A DNA stretch of 26,629 nt from a virus, in IMG/VR virus record IMGVR_UViG_3300005613_000352, positions 1-26,629 of that record. One strand, written 5' to 3'. Positions 16,201 through 24,393 of the stretch are shown here, piece by piece. Both the position numbers and the translations under genes were made by a program. The notes beneath the pieces are model-generated. The model was not told the DNA's origin. It worked only from the letters and a program-made list of their open reading frames with translations, and ran no database searches. Every line of letters begins with the position of its first letter. Position 1 is the stretch's first letter.

Positions 16201-18159
16201 TATAATAGAACGCCAGCATCTGTTTTAACAGCAATGTTGAGTTATAATCATATGTCTGGCATTAAAGTGTTTCCAGATTTTTTGTTAAAGTTGTTTGCAA
16301 CTAGAGAAGAAAGTTTATTGCGAGACATTAATGTTATTGAGTGGGAAATAAAACAAGATGCTGCCTTATTAGGATATACTACTTTTACAGATGTTCAACA
16401 ATTTATTTCAAGTCAAACAGGTTCTTTATTTTTGTTTTTATATGATCAAGATGAATTAAATTTAAAAAAAGTTATTCAAGGAAATCAAGTTTTAGATCCA
16501 GAAGAAAAATTTTCTCTGCTTAGTGTTATTAGGAGATCCAACCGGGCCGAAAGTGTTCAAACAATAAAAGGTCTTTTTACCTCTTCTGCTCAAATAGATG
16601 TATATAAACAATTGGTAGGACCCAATAGTATTAATTTACCTTCTAATAATAAATCTAAAAAAGATGCTTTTGAAAAAGCAAGTAAACAGCTTTCTATTTT
16701 GACGGGACAACCATTAAATAATATGCCAACTTATGAACAGAGAGAAGTTGGAGTCAAAAAGAATGGAATTTCTACTCCTGCTTCTGACATTTCTTCTATA
16801 ATTTCATCAATTTCTCAAAAAGTAAGTAGACGCGCTTCTTTGTTGAAAGTTTTAGATAAAATGTTAGAACAAAGCATTGAGATGCAAGAAATAAATGAAA
16901 ATGCACAATTTAAACTTGGAACAAAGCCTTATCAAAATATTATGAGTTTATTTTCTTTTGGAGATGATAAAGAAACTTCAGGAATATATGATAGACTTAT
17001 TGAAGATGATTCCAGGGACGCTATTGGTCATATGTCAGGTTCAAGATTTGTTATTAGAGAAGAGCATATTATAAGTTCTACTTTTAATGAAAAACCACCA
17101 ATGATGACTTCAGCAGTTGTTACGGGAACTGAACCTTTAATTGGAGAAAGTGATGGGAATGTGGCTGGAATCCCAATACACAAAGCTTTTACCGTTGATT
17201 TTGACATGTGGAGGCAATATGGTTGGAGAGCAGAGTCGGAATTCCATAAGCCATTCTTTTGGAGTGCAGATAAACAATCAGCTCCATATGGCGTTATGTT
17301 ATTATCTAGGCAAAGAAAAAATATTGTTACCGGTACAGTTCAAATTATAGGAAATGAATTTTATCAAGTTGGTGATGTTGTATATGTTTCTCCAAGACAA
17401 ATGTTATATTATGTTAATAAAGTTTCACATAATTTTTCCTATGAAGGAAGATTTACTACCACTTTGGATTTAGTTTATGGGCATCCCGTAGGGGAATATA
17501 TTCCAACTCCTTTTGATATGATTGGAAAATTGTCTTTTAGTAAAACTATGTCTCAAAATTCTTTTAGGGTTAGGAGAGAAAAGCCTTCTTTAAATCAATC
17601 GTTAGCGGTTATTAGATTTTCTAAAAATGATTTTGCTTCAAATGCACGTTCTGCTTTTTCTTCCATGTTGGGTGGAAATTTTGGGGCAACTAATTTTAAA
17701 AAATTAATAAATTCTGTTGTAGTTGCAAACGGTTATTTAAATCCCAATGATGTTTTAAATAGTCCAAAAATATTTATTATTTCATATGCTGGAGATGAAA
17801 CTATACAAGAATATAGAAGACAAGCTGTTGAAAGGTGGCTGAGTCAACCAGAAAGTCCAATCTCTGCCGCTAATGGAGAGGGAATCGGAGGACTAGGCTC
17901 TGATTTTATGCCAAGTATGTCTTCATCCGGGGTGGGGCAAGATGATTTATCTGGTTATGTTGTTGACACAAATCTTATTAAAAGTGGACACATTCATTTA
18001 TGTTTGCCAGATGGAGAACAGTTTACAGATGTTGAAAGGGACTTATTGGAAAAATATTATGCTGCTCCTTCACGTGAAGCTAGATTAATAGATTCGTCTT
18101 TGAAAAATGTTATAGAAATAAAATTAATTCAACCACCAGCTGGAGGTTGGCCATGGTAA
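13276..18159 (+). CDS. Giant baseplate hub protein (gp27/late-control-D-like C-terminal region)
   Basis: 1627 residues. ATG at 13276 directly follows the HNH stop; its Shine-Dalgarno gagga (13261-13265) lies in the end of the HNH gene. Residues about 1-900 are helix-rich with no family I recognise, with a coiled-coil stretch near 780-855 (ARAMYLQNQLTGASAELTQL). Residues about 940-980 (QPVFELCQNVAKILNFEFYC, then NLVFRPPQYNR) and about 1300-1415 (FYQVGDVVYVSPRQMLYYVN, then FTTTLDLVYGHPVGEYIPTP) match the strand patterns of gp27 / phage late control D hub domains, which form the torus holding the spike. T4 gp27 has about 390 residues, so this is some four times larger. The spike gene follows with a 7-base overlap, which supports the hub call. 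Confidence 0.7.
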   Translation: MSIIFSSNLDVDGQSSLTGQAVSDTLSWMEFGEPNRRSNMTSDIARIRDGITDVVHKLQGENQENFDRSYIGSGKKLVVEGSHIEGGKVSPLEEANIKQVYTQTPNVSVVFKKRAFSSLAHLYDASMMDKAELWLMRATKRLIERKCFIMAEYERLVKIERMADVGSGIAAIMSSLVSAWIDDEMDFSALDIGGLVNPNKRTSTRELEKLILARRPVKTSTYFIDPEEPEIGVMGRGSGAFEFTTIVDVSTSLDLDGNGDCRLKIEDPYHILFVTEEDIETVIRETAEASFSNPLKSRKLISLLTSAQDGDERLSESRRSRGVSDITFNVDLGSSSGATAIIDAIGFPLTTSNLDDVPSNQALTQAEQSAFRSVMTGLKGYAEAVRLNYLQGQDSTKLQDDRESADYVRQKMRLYYLGKSIIQPMDTINVFMSGNTRRAGEGEDVDVAGDVATLDGAIKTAASVLSHYRSDGELGVGVDTALIQQEFEQFKQYGKSFLSFEDFKKLRTIQMTTDEMTHVFGGLILSSSETYNASNGTYVLSVSAGSNMEWLKVSRYNAQPSLDQTQGLVYDPFTPFQFDVDPVTGLPIGSPQLLPENKRIIQSATANGASCRDLENPPPPPLYYTSGPLRGKRVSLKDFEDQLSSDLKMVGQNISRLFQDAPGLKYRWKNGIMSAIYDIGTTNSQTGNYATYEELRRDVGLPVSNTPFDNMDAANIISIMVTGQPYNFSTFLRAAVGNTTYSLNTTSNVQKTYLASLLDLQKSFIKVHGNFEPYKTLTISPADAARAMYLQNQLTGASAELTQLRGSFAGISDKIANINGTDNPTFQSLIDQLNSKKTSIKESIEEAQEKFSMLLASGSQLENNVIHIAGNDVSFELKDKFAKFSKIFGDRLLHATMKRKEDVVYNRDKNFLIISDEYDKDYDIQAFVLLLKQQLADMWKSTWQPVFELCQNVAKILNFEFYCNSQGNLVFRPPQYNRTPASVLTAMLSYNHMSGIKVFPDFLLKLFATREESLLRDINVIEWEIKQDAALLGYTTFTDVQQFISSQTGSLFLFLYDQDELNLKKVIQGNQVLDPEEKFSLLSVIRRSNRAESVQTIKGLFTSSAQIDVYKQLVGPNSINLPSNNKSKKDAFEKASKQLSILTGQPLNNMPTYEQREVGVKKNGISTPASDISSIISSISQKVSRRASLLKVLDKMLEQSIEMQEINENAQFKLGTKPYQNIMSLFSFGDDKETSGIYDRLIEDDSRDAIGHMSGSRFVIREEHIISSTFNEKPPMMTSAVVTGTEPLIGESDGNVAGIPIHKAFTVDFDMWRQYGWRAESEFHKPFFWSADKQSAPYGVMLLSRQRKNIVTGTVQIIGNEFYQVGDVVYVSPRQMLYYVNKVSHNFSYEGRFTTTLDLVYGHPVGEYIPTPFDMIGKLSFSKTMSQNSFRVRREKPSLNQSLAVIRFSKNDFASNARSAFSSMLGGNFGATNFKKLINSVVVANGYLNPNDVLNSPKIFIISYAGDETIQEYRRQAVERWLSQPESPISAANGEGIGGLGSDFMPSMSSSGVGQDDLSGYVVDTNLIKSGHIHLCLPDGEQFTDVERDLLEKYYAAPSREARLIDSSLKNVIEIKLIQPPAGGWPW

Positions 18160-20327
18160 ATAGATATGTAAGTAATAATATTCGCAATGCTATTGTCATT
18201 AATACTGATTATAATTCTGGAGTATCTAATGTCAAGTGGTCTGATGAAACGGAGTCTTTAATTCCTATACCTCATCCATATGCAAGTTCAAATGGAGAAG
18301 GGATTTTTGTGGGAATTAGAGAAGGAACTAATATAGCTATAGGAATGGGTAATTATGAACAAAAAATTCCTTTAGCTACAATTCCCATTAAAAACATGTA
18401 TGGTGATATTAGTGGTGTTGAAGAAACTAATGTTTATAGTTTAAGTTACCCTGATTTAGAAGAAGGTGACATTGTTATTCAGGGCTCTCATGGTGGACAA
18501 TTAAGATTTGATAATGATGGCATAATTAGTATTCTTGATAAAAATAATAAAGGTTTTGTTTTTAGTGATGATCCAACTTTAAATTGCATTATATATAATT
18601 CTCCATTGGTTGAATATAAAATTTCTACTGGTGGAATAAAGTCTTTTGGGCGTGTGCGCAGAGATGTTAAGATAGATGATGATGATGAAGACTATATAGA
18701 TCTTTTATCAAACATATATTCTGAAAATATTTTTGAAGAAATAGGAAGAAATCCTGCTGATCAGACATATATGATTTCTGGCACCCAGTTTCAAAGTGAA
18801 AATGGCAAAGATAAAAAAGTTTTTAATAACCCCTCTTTTGTAGAAGATAGACAAATTATATTTGAGTTTGGAAGAGAATGGAATGTTGAAAGATATGAAG
18901 AAGAATTAGATAAATTAGAAAAAGAGGGCATAATTCCAGAAGTATTTTTGGATGAAAGAAGAAACAATCGAAGTAACATTCTAAGTTTATCTTTAACATA
19001 TCCCAATGAATTAATAGAAGTTGTAAATGGAACTTTAATAGATGTTTTTGGAAATATATTAGATATAAACAAAAAAATTATTGAAGAGCCTCAAGGAGAA
19101 ACTCCAAAAGAACTTTTGTTAGATATGCTGGAAAAAACAAGACATAGTGTTGCTCACTATATGGAAATTAATACTCGAAAGGGATTGTCATCAAGGTTAG
19201 ATTCCAAAACACCTATCTTTTTATATGATGCGCCACAAGTGGACTTATCAGAAAACAATTCACGAGATAGGAGCAAGTGGTCTTATAAAATTGACAAAGA
19301 AGGTTTAACTTCCATTAATGTTCCATCAACTTCGGAAACTGGAAATATTCCTCTTCTTGTTCGTCATGAAAATTCCAGTGTAATTGAAAAACAAGAAGAT
19401 GGCAGTTTTAAAGAGCGAGATACAAACGAAAATAAATATTTGTTTAGAAATGAAGAGTTGCAAGATATTTATTTAGACCAATTTGGTCCAGGAGGAATAA
19501 CTCTTAAAGGTTTAAAAATTCCTAATCGATTAAGTGGAAATAATACGAGTTGGCCTGATGAAGAGGTAAATGAGCCAAATAAATTGCCAGAATTTATAGA
19601 AGCAGGAACGGCCTTTCACAATATAACGAAAACAGCAATTAATATATTGGAAGAAAATATCAATAAAAATGCATCAGATGTATTCGAAGATTCTTCTGTT
19701 TTGGCAGATCCTCCAGCAATAGCAGATGAGATTAATGTAGAAATGCCAGCTGACAGTTCAATGGTTGAAAGTTTGCCAAATGCTGGTGGACGAAGCGCTC
19801 AAATAAATTTAGATGGAAGTTTAGAAACTTCTATAGGAGCAAATTCTATTGACAGAGTTTCTTGGATTTTAGATACTGCTGGTGCTTTAGTTGCTAGATT
19901 GGGAAGAGATAAGCAAGGAAGAAGTGCAGTTATTCAAACAGATGGTTCTGTTGTGTTAGAAGTTGGTGGATGGGATTTTATTGGAGAAGATGCAGGAGAT
20001 GAAGTAGATATGAGATTTGTGGGTGGAGGAGAGGCGAGGTCTGAGTCTTTACCAAATGATCAATATCGTTTTAAAAGTGGCAAAGTAGTAATAAGAATTC
20101 GAAGAGCAAACCCAACAAATAGTGGACCTGATAGCAATGGTGCCGACCATCTTCTAATTTTAGATGAAACTGGCATTAGCATTGAATCTTCTGGAAGATT
20201 AAATTTTAAAAGTGATATGGATATGACCCTAAAAAGTGGTGGTCAACTTGTATTAGATGCGGAAGTGATTAGATGTTATGATCATAATTCCCGTTATATA
20301 ACTAAATCAGGAAGAAGGATGGCATAA
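18153..20327 (+). CDS. Central spike protein (gp5-like: OB fold plus beta-helical C-terminus)
   Basis: 724 residues from ATG at 18153, which has ggagg at 18142-18146 with 6-base spacing. The TTG two codons earlier is unlikely because that ggagg directly abuts it. Residues about 20-75 (VKWSDETESLIPIPHPYASS, then GEGIFVGIREGTNIAIGM) look like the OB-fold of gp5/VgrG/gpV spikes. A long middle region contains an acidic patch (VKIDDDDEDYIDLL). The C-terminal region (about 545-724) has repeated strand units of spike beta-helices (INLDGSLETSIGANS, RSAVIQTDGSVVLEVGG, INFKSD-like turns, TLKSGGQLVLDAEVIRCYDH). I see no lysozyme catalytic motif. A trimeric needle on the hub that pierces the host envelope is inferred. 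Confidence 0.75.
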   Translation: MVNRYVSNNIRNAIVINTDYNSGVSNVKWSDETESLIPIPHPYASSNGEGIFVGIREGTNIAIGMGNYEQKIPLATIPIKNMYGDISGVEETNVYSLSYPDLEEGDIVIQGSHGGQLRFDNDGIISILDKNNKGFVFSDDPTLNCIIYNSPLVEYKISTGGIKSFGRVRRDVKIDDDDEDYIDLLSNIYSENIFEEIGRNPADQTYMISGTQFQSENGKDKKVFNNPSFVEDRQIIFEFGREWNVERYEEELDKLEKEGIIPEVFLDERRNNRSNILSLSLTYPNELIEVVNGTLIDVFGNILDINKKIIEEPQGETPKELLLDMLEKTRHSVAHYMEINTRKGLSSRLDSKTPIFLYDAPQVDLSENNSRDRSKWSYKIDKEGLTSINVPSTSETGNIPLLVRHENSSVIEKQEDGSFKERDTNENKYLFRNEELQDIYLDQFGPGGITLKGLKIPNRLSGNNTSWPDEEVNEPNKLPEFIEAGTAFHNITKTAINILEENINKNASDVFEDSSVLADPPAIADEINVEMPADSSMVESLPNAGGRSAQINLDGSLETSIGANSIDRVSWILDTAGALVARLGRDKQGRSAVIQTDGSVVLEVGGWDFIGEDAGDEVDMRFVGGGEARSESLPNDQYRFKSGKVVIRIRRANPTNSGPDSNGADHLLILDETGISIESSGRLNFKSDMDMTLKSGGQLVLDAEVIRCYDHNSRYITKSGRRMA

Positions 20328-20328
20328 A

Positions 20329-22305
20329 ATGACAGCTCCAGATTTAACACCTAGATTGGTTTTGCCTACAGACAGTGATATACCAATGACTTATGATGAG
20401 TTAATTGATACTATTAGCTGTTTATGTTCAGTAGGTGGTGTAATTAGGCCATCGACATTGCCAAGTGCAACTATTAATTTGGGAGATGTTTTGGTAGACC
20501 AGGCAAAACTGTTAAGTGCATTTACATCCATGTATGGATTTATTGCAGCAATTTTAAGAATGATTTCTTGTATTATGGATGTTTTGTGTGCTTTAACAAA
20601 TCCATTTGCAACTATTAGAGCGGTCATAAGACTTTTTGGAACTTGTTTGCCAGATTTAATTTTAATATTTCCACAAATAACTGTAACTGCCATCATTATA
20701 TGTATAATTAAAATTATTTTAGCAATAGTTGAATATATTACAACAGTTATTGTTCCAATTCTTGAAGAAATTATCCAAGATGTTCAAGATTTAACCGATG
20801 CTTTTGCTGCAAGAAACAAAGATGCACAAGCAGCTGTAGCTTTTAAATTAGCTTCTCTTTTTAAAGAATTATATAATATTCTTGGAATTTTAAAAACTTT
20901 AGATCCAATTATAGAGATGATTAAAACTTTGATAGATATGGCTGTTAATTTGCCTTGTAAAGGTTCTGGCGGATCTTGTGATGGTTGTGGAGACGATCAG
21001 TGTCCAGAAATTTTACAACAAACGGAAATTGATGGTACAGATGGAATTATGATCGTTATTTCAAACGGTGATGATCCTACCGACTTTTTAATTATGTTTA
21101 ATTCTCCTGTAAATTATGCAAACTTTTTAAGTTTAAGAAGTTTTTTCCCACGAGGTGTTGATTATAATGAATTTAAAGATGCAGAAGATATACCATATAC
21201 TATAGAAGTAAACAATACAACATATGGAGTTTCCTCTATTGATAGTGGTGGTAATTTGCATTTATTTAACATTAATCAAGAATTATCTTCTGATGGGTAT
21301 TTAACATATGTTGCTGGTGGCGGCTTAGATAACATTCGTTTTAGTTCTCCAACGGCCGATTTTAGTAGTATAGGAGAATATATCACAATTTCTGACCCAC
21401 AAAATGCTTTTAATAATGGTAATTGGGAAGTGGCTGAAGTATATGATGCATATAATGTGAGATTAAATAGGACTGATGGTCAGCCATGGATAGCATCTGA
21501 TGAAACTTATTGGAAAATGACACCACTGGCGCCCAGCCCTGGAGTTTCAAACAGTTTTACTTTTGGAATTAATCATGCAGAACTTATTAGACATGATATA
21601 ATTGGTTTAGGGTGCCACCCTGCTGTAAAATCTGAAATAAATGGATTGGAAGAAAGGTTTGGTGATATTTTAGATCTTGACGTTCCTGATTTTCCAGAAA
21701 TAGATACGGATGCTTTAGAAGATGCCATTATTGTACCAAAAGATGTCACAACTGATTATATTTTAGACAATTATGATTCCTTAACTCCTGAGACCATTTC
21801 ACAAATGGGGTCAGACATTGAGGGAATTTTAAATGGTTATTCAAATGATGTTAGTGATTATGCAAAAGATACATATGTAAGTCTTTTTGATCCTGAAGCT
21901 ACTACATTAGAAGCAACGCCTTTGACGCAAGTGGTTGGTGATGTTGTAACTGTAAACATGACCGTATATGATAGGTTTGGTGGAATATTAGGAAGTGGAT
22001 TTGCTGAAAATATTGTTGAAGCAGAAATTGCTGCAAATCAAGGTACTATTTCTTCTACAGAACCTGTTTTAAATGACTCTGGAACTATAACGGGTGTATT
22101 TACAGCTACACTTAAAAGTGATGTTCCTCAAATAATTACTTTAACTGCTTCTGTAGCTGGAGTTTCAGTTAGTGATTATTTAGGAAATGTTATGGTTCCA
22201 AAAGAAGTACAGGTTGAGTTTGTTTCTGCGGCAGAACTACAAAGACGTCGTGGTATTGCTGGTGAAGCCTCTATAGAACCTCTTGGCAAGGTACGTTCGG
22301 AGTAA
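20329..22305 (+). CDS. Unrecognised baseplate-region protein with hydrophobic segments, Cys cluster and Ig-like C-terminus
   Basis: 658 residues; ATG at 20329, one base after the spike stop. I do not recognise a family for the whole protein. Residues 61-90 and especially 108-147 (LPDLILIFPQITVTAIIICI, then IKIILAIVEYITTVIVPILE) are strongly hydrophobic and could be membrane-inserting helices or a buried helical bundle. A cysteine cluster follows at 210, 217, 220 and 225 (CKGSGGSCDGCGDDQC), possibly zinc-binding. Residues about 340-397 form a small beta module resembling one in the sheath. Residues about 525-630 look like an invasin/Big-type Ig domain (VVGDVVTVNMTVYDRFGG, GTITGVFTATLKSD). There is no signal peptide. 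Its place between spike and wedge genes suggests a baseplate component, perhaps one that meets the host membrane. Confidence 0.55.
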   Translation: MTAPDLTPRLVLPTDSDIPMTYDELIDTISCLCSVGGVIRPSTLPSATINLGDVLVDQAKLLSAFTSMYGFIAAILRMISCIMDVLCALTNPFATIRAVIRLFGTCLPDLILIFPQITVTAIIICIIKIILAIVEYITTVIVPILEEIIQDVQDLTDAFAARNKDAQAAVAFKLASLFKELYNILGILKTLDPIIEMIKTLIDMAVNLPCKGSGGSCDGCGDDQCPEILQQTEIDGTDGIMIVISNGDDPTDFLIMFNSPVNYANFLSLRSFFPRGVDYNEFKDAEDIPYTIEVNNTTYGVSSIDSGGNLHLFNINQELSSDGYLTYVAGGGLDNIRFSSPTADFSSIGEYITISDPQNAFNNGNWEVAEVYDAYNVRLNRTDGQPWIASDETYWKMTPLAPSPGVSNSFTFGINHAELIRHDIIGLGCHPAVKSEINGLEERFGDILDLDVPDFPEIDTDALEDAIIVPKDVTTDYILDNYDSLTPETISQMGSDIEGILNGYSNDVSDYAKDTYVSLFDPEATTLEATPLTQVVGDVVTVNMTVYDRFGGILGSGFAENIVEAEIAANQGTISSTEPVLNDSGTITGVFTATLKSDVPQIITLTASVAGVSVSDYLGNVMVPKEVQVEFVSAAELQRRRGIAGEASIEPLGKVRSE

Positions 22306-22308
22306 AAA

Positions 22309-23958
22309 ATGGTTGAAATTTCTCAAAATATTAATTATAGTGATTTTGATGTTATAAATTTTGTTAAACAAATTTTAAATGAAATTGAAAGAATTAGAAG
22401 TGTTGGAGATGTTAATCCCAACAATGGTTTCGAAACCATAATTTTTTCATCTCCAAAAGAATCAAGATTAAATGCTTTTTTTAGGCTGGTTGGGTTGCCT
22501 TCTTATGTTGTGAGAAAAAGCATAAAAGAAAAATCTTCTAATGCTAATGAAGAAGGTAGTATTTTGTCTCCTGGATTTCAAATTGGAAGAAATAATGATG
22601 AAAAGATAGAAAATTGTGAAAAATTAGGAAATTTAAACTTAAAAACAATTTTAGCAGATAGAGAAAGGCATTTTTCATCAATTGAAAATGCACGTGGCAG
22701 CGTAATTTCTAATCAAAAAATGACAGAAGCTTTTTATCATCCTATATATATTATTCCTAATATTTCTGAAGATGAAGGGGCCAATGTAGAATCAGGAACA
22801 ACAGTAAAAAGAAATGTATATAGAAAGTTGTTTCCATTGATTACTTCATATCAAAAAATAATGCCAATCAGAAATGAAATTGCAAGACCTTTTGCAACTG
22901 AAGATCAATGTAAAGTAGATGATGAAACTATTTTAATGAAGCCTTTTATAGAAACGGTTGCTAGAATTAGATTTTTAACTGCTGAAAGTTCTGATAATGA
23001 ATCTCAAATAGAAAAAGAAAATAATAAGATGGAATCTTTTCAAAGTATATTATCAGAAGAACAATATACCCAAGTAGAAGAAAGTTTTAAAACAATGAAA
23101 ACTGCCGGAATGTTAGAGAATTTTATTTTAAATAAAATGCTAGCTTCTATAGAAAAATTGGCCCAAAAATGGAATGAGATTATACGAGAGCGTGACAAAT
23201 TAATTTCAGAAAACGCTTTAATTGAAGTAAAGTTAAAAACATCATCTTCTAGAAAAAACATTTTAGGAAAAGCAGTTCAACCATCTTCTAATGTTGAAAT
23301 AAAAAGCAATCATGCTAAAATGAAAAAAACAGAAAATATAAAAAAAATCATTGCAGTTGAAGAGGCTTTTTTAATGTTATTTCCTTCAAATGATGGAATT
23401 AATGTTGCAAAACCAAATCAGGCACAAACACAAAATACAATTAGTAATTCTTTGCAAAATGAATTTAATAAATTAATATATGGTGATATAGATAAATGGA
23501 AAAAAGAATTAAATAAAGAAACTTCACAATTAAATTCTCAAATGCAAAGGGCAGAGAAAATTAGAATTGAAATGGACATGATGACAGGTGAATTTTCTGG
23601 AATTTCAATTTTAGATGTTATTTCTGTAATTTGCGCTTTATTTTTAATTTCAAAACAAGATTTGTTAGCTTTATTTGATAAACAGGCAATAGAAAATATG
23701 AAAAATGAAAATAAAAGTCTTGAAGCTTTTGTAGAAAGTGTTGGAACGCCATCTTCTTTTGAAAGTGCCATATCTAATTTAGAACAAAAGGTAGAAAGTA
23801 TATTTTTATTATTTCAAAGCTTAAACCTTCAATTAAAATATAATAGAAGGAATGTAAAAAGAAAACCTAAAAACAAAAATAAAAATAAAAAAGATAAAAG
23901 AGCGGTACAAACCATTTCTGATATATCAGACCAGTCTTCTGAGTCTGTAGGAGAATAA
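22309..23958 (+). CDS. Unrecognised coiled-coil protein with very basic C-terminus (baseplate cluster)
   Basis: 549 residues, ATG at 22309 three bases after the previous stop, with cggag upstream. I recognise no family. The N-terminal half is mixed alpha/beta and includes a positively charged stretch. Helical, coiled-coil-like segments occur around residues 230-315 (SQIEKENNKMESFQSILSEE, LASIEKLAQKWNEIIRERDK) and 380-430. A hydrophobic helix lies at about 432-455 (ISILDVISVICALFLISKQD). The end (about 515-540) is highly basic (RRNVKRKPKNKNKNKKDKRA), coded by a near-homopolymeric A-rich run. It stops 2 bases before the gp25-like gene, whose start it is probably coupled to. A structural or baseplate assembly role is inferred from position only. 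Confidence 0.5.
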   Translation: MVEISQNINYSDFDVINFVKQILNEIERIRSVGDVNPNNGFETIIFSSPKESRLNAFFRLVGLPSYVVRKSIKEKSSNANEEGSILSPGFQIGRNNDEKIENCEKLGNLNLKTILADRERHFSSIENARGSVISNQKMTEAFYHPIYIIPNISEDEGANVESGTTVKRNVYRKLFPLITSYQKIMPIRNEIARPFATEDQCKVDDETILMKPFIETVARIRFLTAESSDNESQIEKENNKMESFQSILSEEQYTQVEESFKTMKTAGMLENFILNKMLASIEKLAQKWNEIIRERDKLISENALIEVKLKTSSSRKNILGKAVQPSSNVEIKSNHAKMKKTENIKKIIAVEEAFLMLFPSNDGINVAKPNQAQTQNTISNSLQNEFNKLIYGDIDKWKKELNKETSQLNSQMQRAEKIRIEMDMMTGEFSGISILDVISVICALFLISKQDLLALFDKQAIENMKNENKSLEAFVESVGTPSSFESAISNLEQKVESIFLLFQSLNLQLKYNRRNVKRKPKNKNKNKKDKRAVQTISDISDQSSESVGE

Positions 23959-23960
23959 CA

Positions 23961-24389
23961 ATGTCTTTTGATCTTAAAATTGTAAATAACGATTTAAGAA
24001 TTAATGTAGATGGGTCTTTACAAACTGTTAGAAACAATGATAAGTTATTTCAAGATATAATTAAAATTGTTTTAACCCCTTTGGGTTCAAATAAGTTTTT
24101 TAAATGGTATGGAAGTACATTAACCGCCAGAGTGGTAGGACAAGGGCTAGATAGTACCTTAATGCAAATAGAAATACAAAGATCTGTTGAAGATGCTCTT
24201 TTTAATTTAATTTCTTTGCAAAAATCACAATCTTTTACACAATATGTTTCTCCAGGAGAAACGTTAGCAAGTATAAGTGAAATTTCAGTTGTTAGAAATG
24301 AATCTGATCCTCGACAATATGAAATTTATGTATCAGCTTTAACTAGAAAATTAACAATAGTAGAAACGACATTTACTTTAGGGGTTTAA
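23961..24389 (+). CDS. Baseplate wedge protein, gp25/gpW-like (lysozyme-like fold)
   Basis: 142 residues, ATG at 23961 with taggag upstream. The opening pattern (DLRINVDGSLQTVRNNDKLF, QDIIKIVLTPLGSNKFFKWY, GSTLTARVVGQG) is the hallmark of the GPW/gp25 family: the 'TPLGSN..F..YGS.L' block and following helices, with a typical length of about 130-140 residues. In T4, gp25 is the wedge-core protein that connects the wedges to the first sheath ring and starts sheath assembly. Despite the family name, no hydrolase activity is expected. It is followed after 4 bases by the gp6/J-like gene, the usual neighbour. I am confident of this call. Confidence 0.92.
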   Translation: MSFDLKIVNNDLRINVDGSLQTVRNNDKLFQDIIKIVLTPLGSNKFFKWYGSTLTARVVGQGLDSTLMQIEIQRSVEDALFNLISLQKSQSFTQYVSPGETLASISEISVVRNESDPRQYEIYVSALTRKLTIVETTFTLGV

Positions 24390-24393
24390 AAAA

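Noticed and set aside
18147-20327. TTG at 18147 as the spike start
   Set aside because: The ggagg at 18142-18146 touches it directly; the ATG at 18153 has correct spacing.
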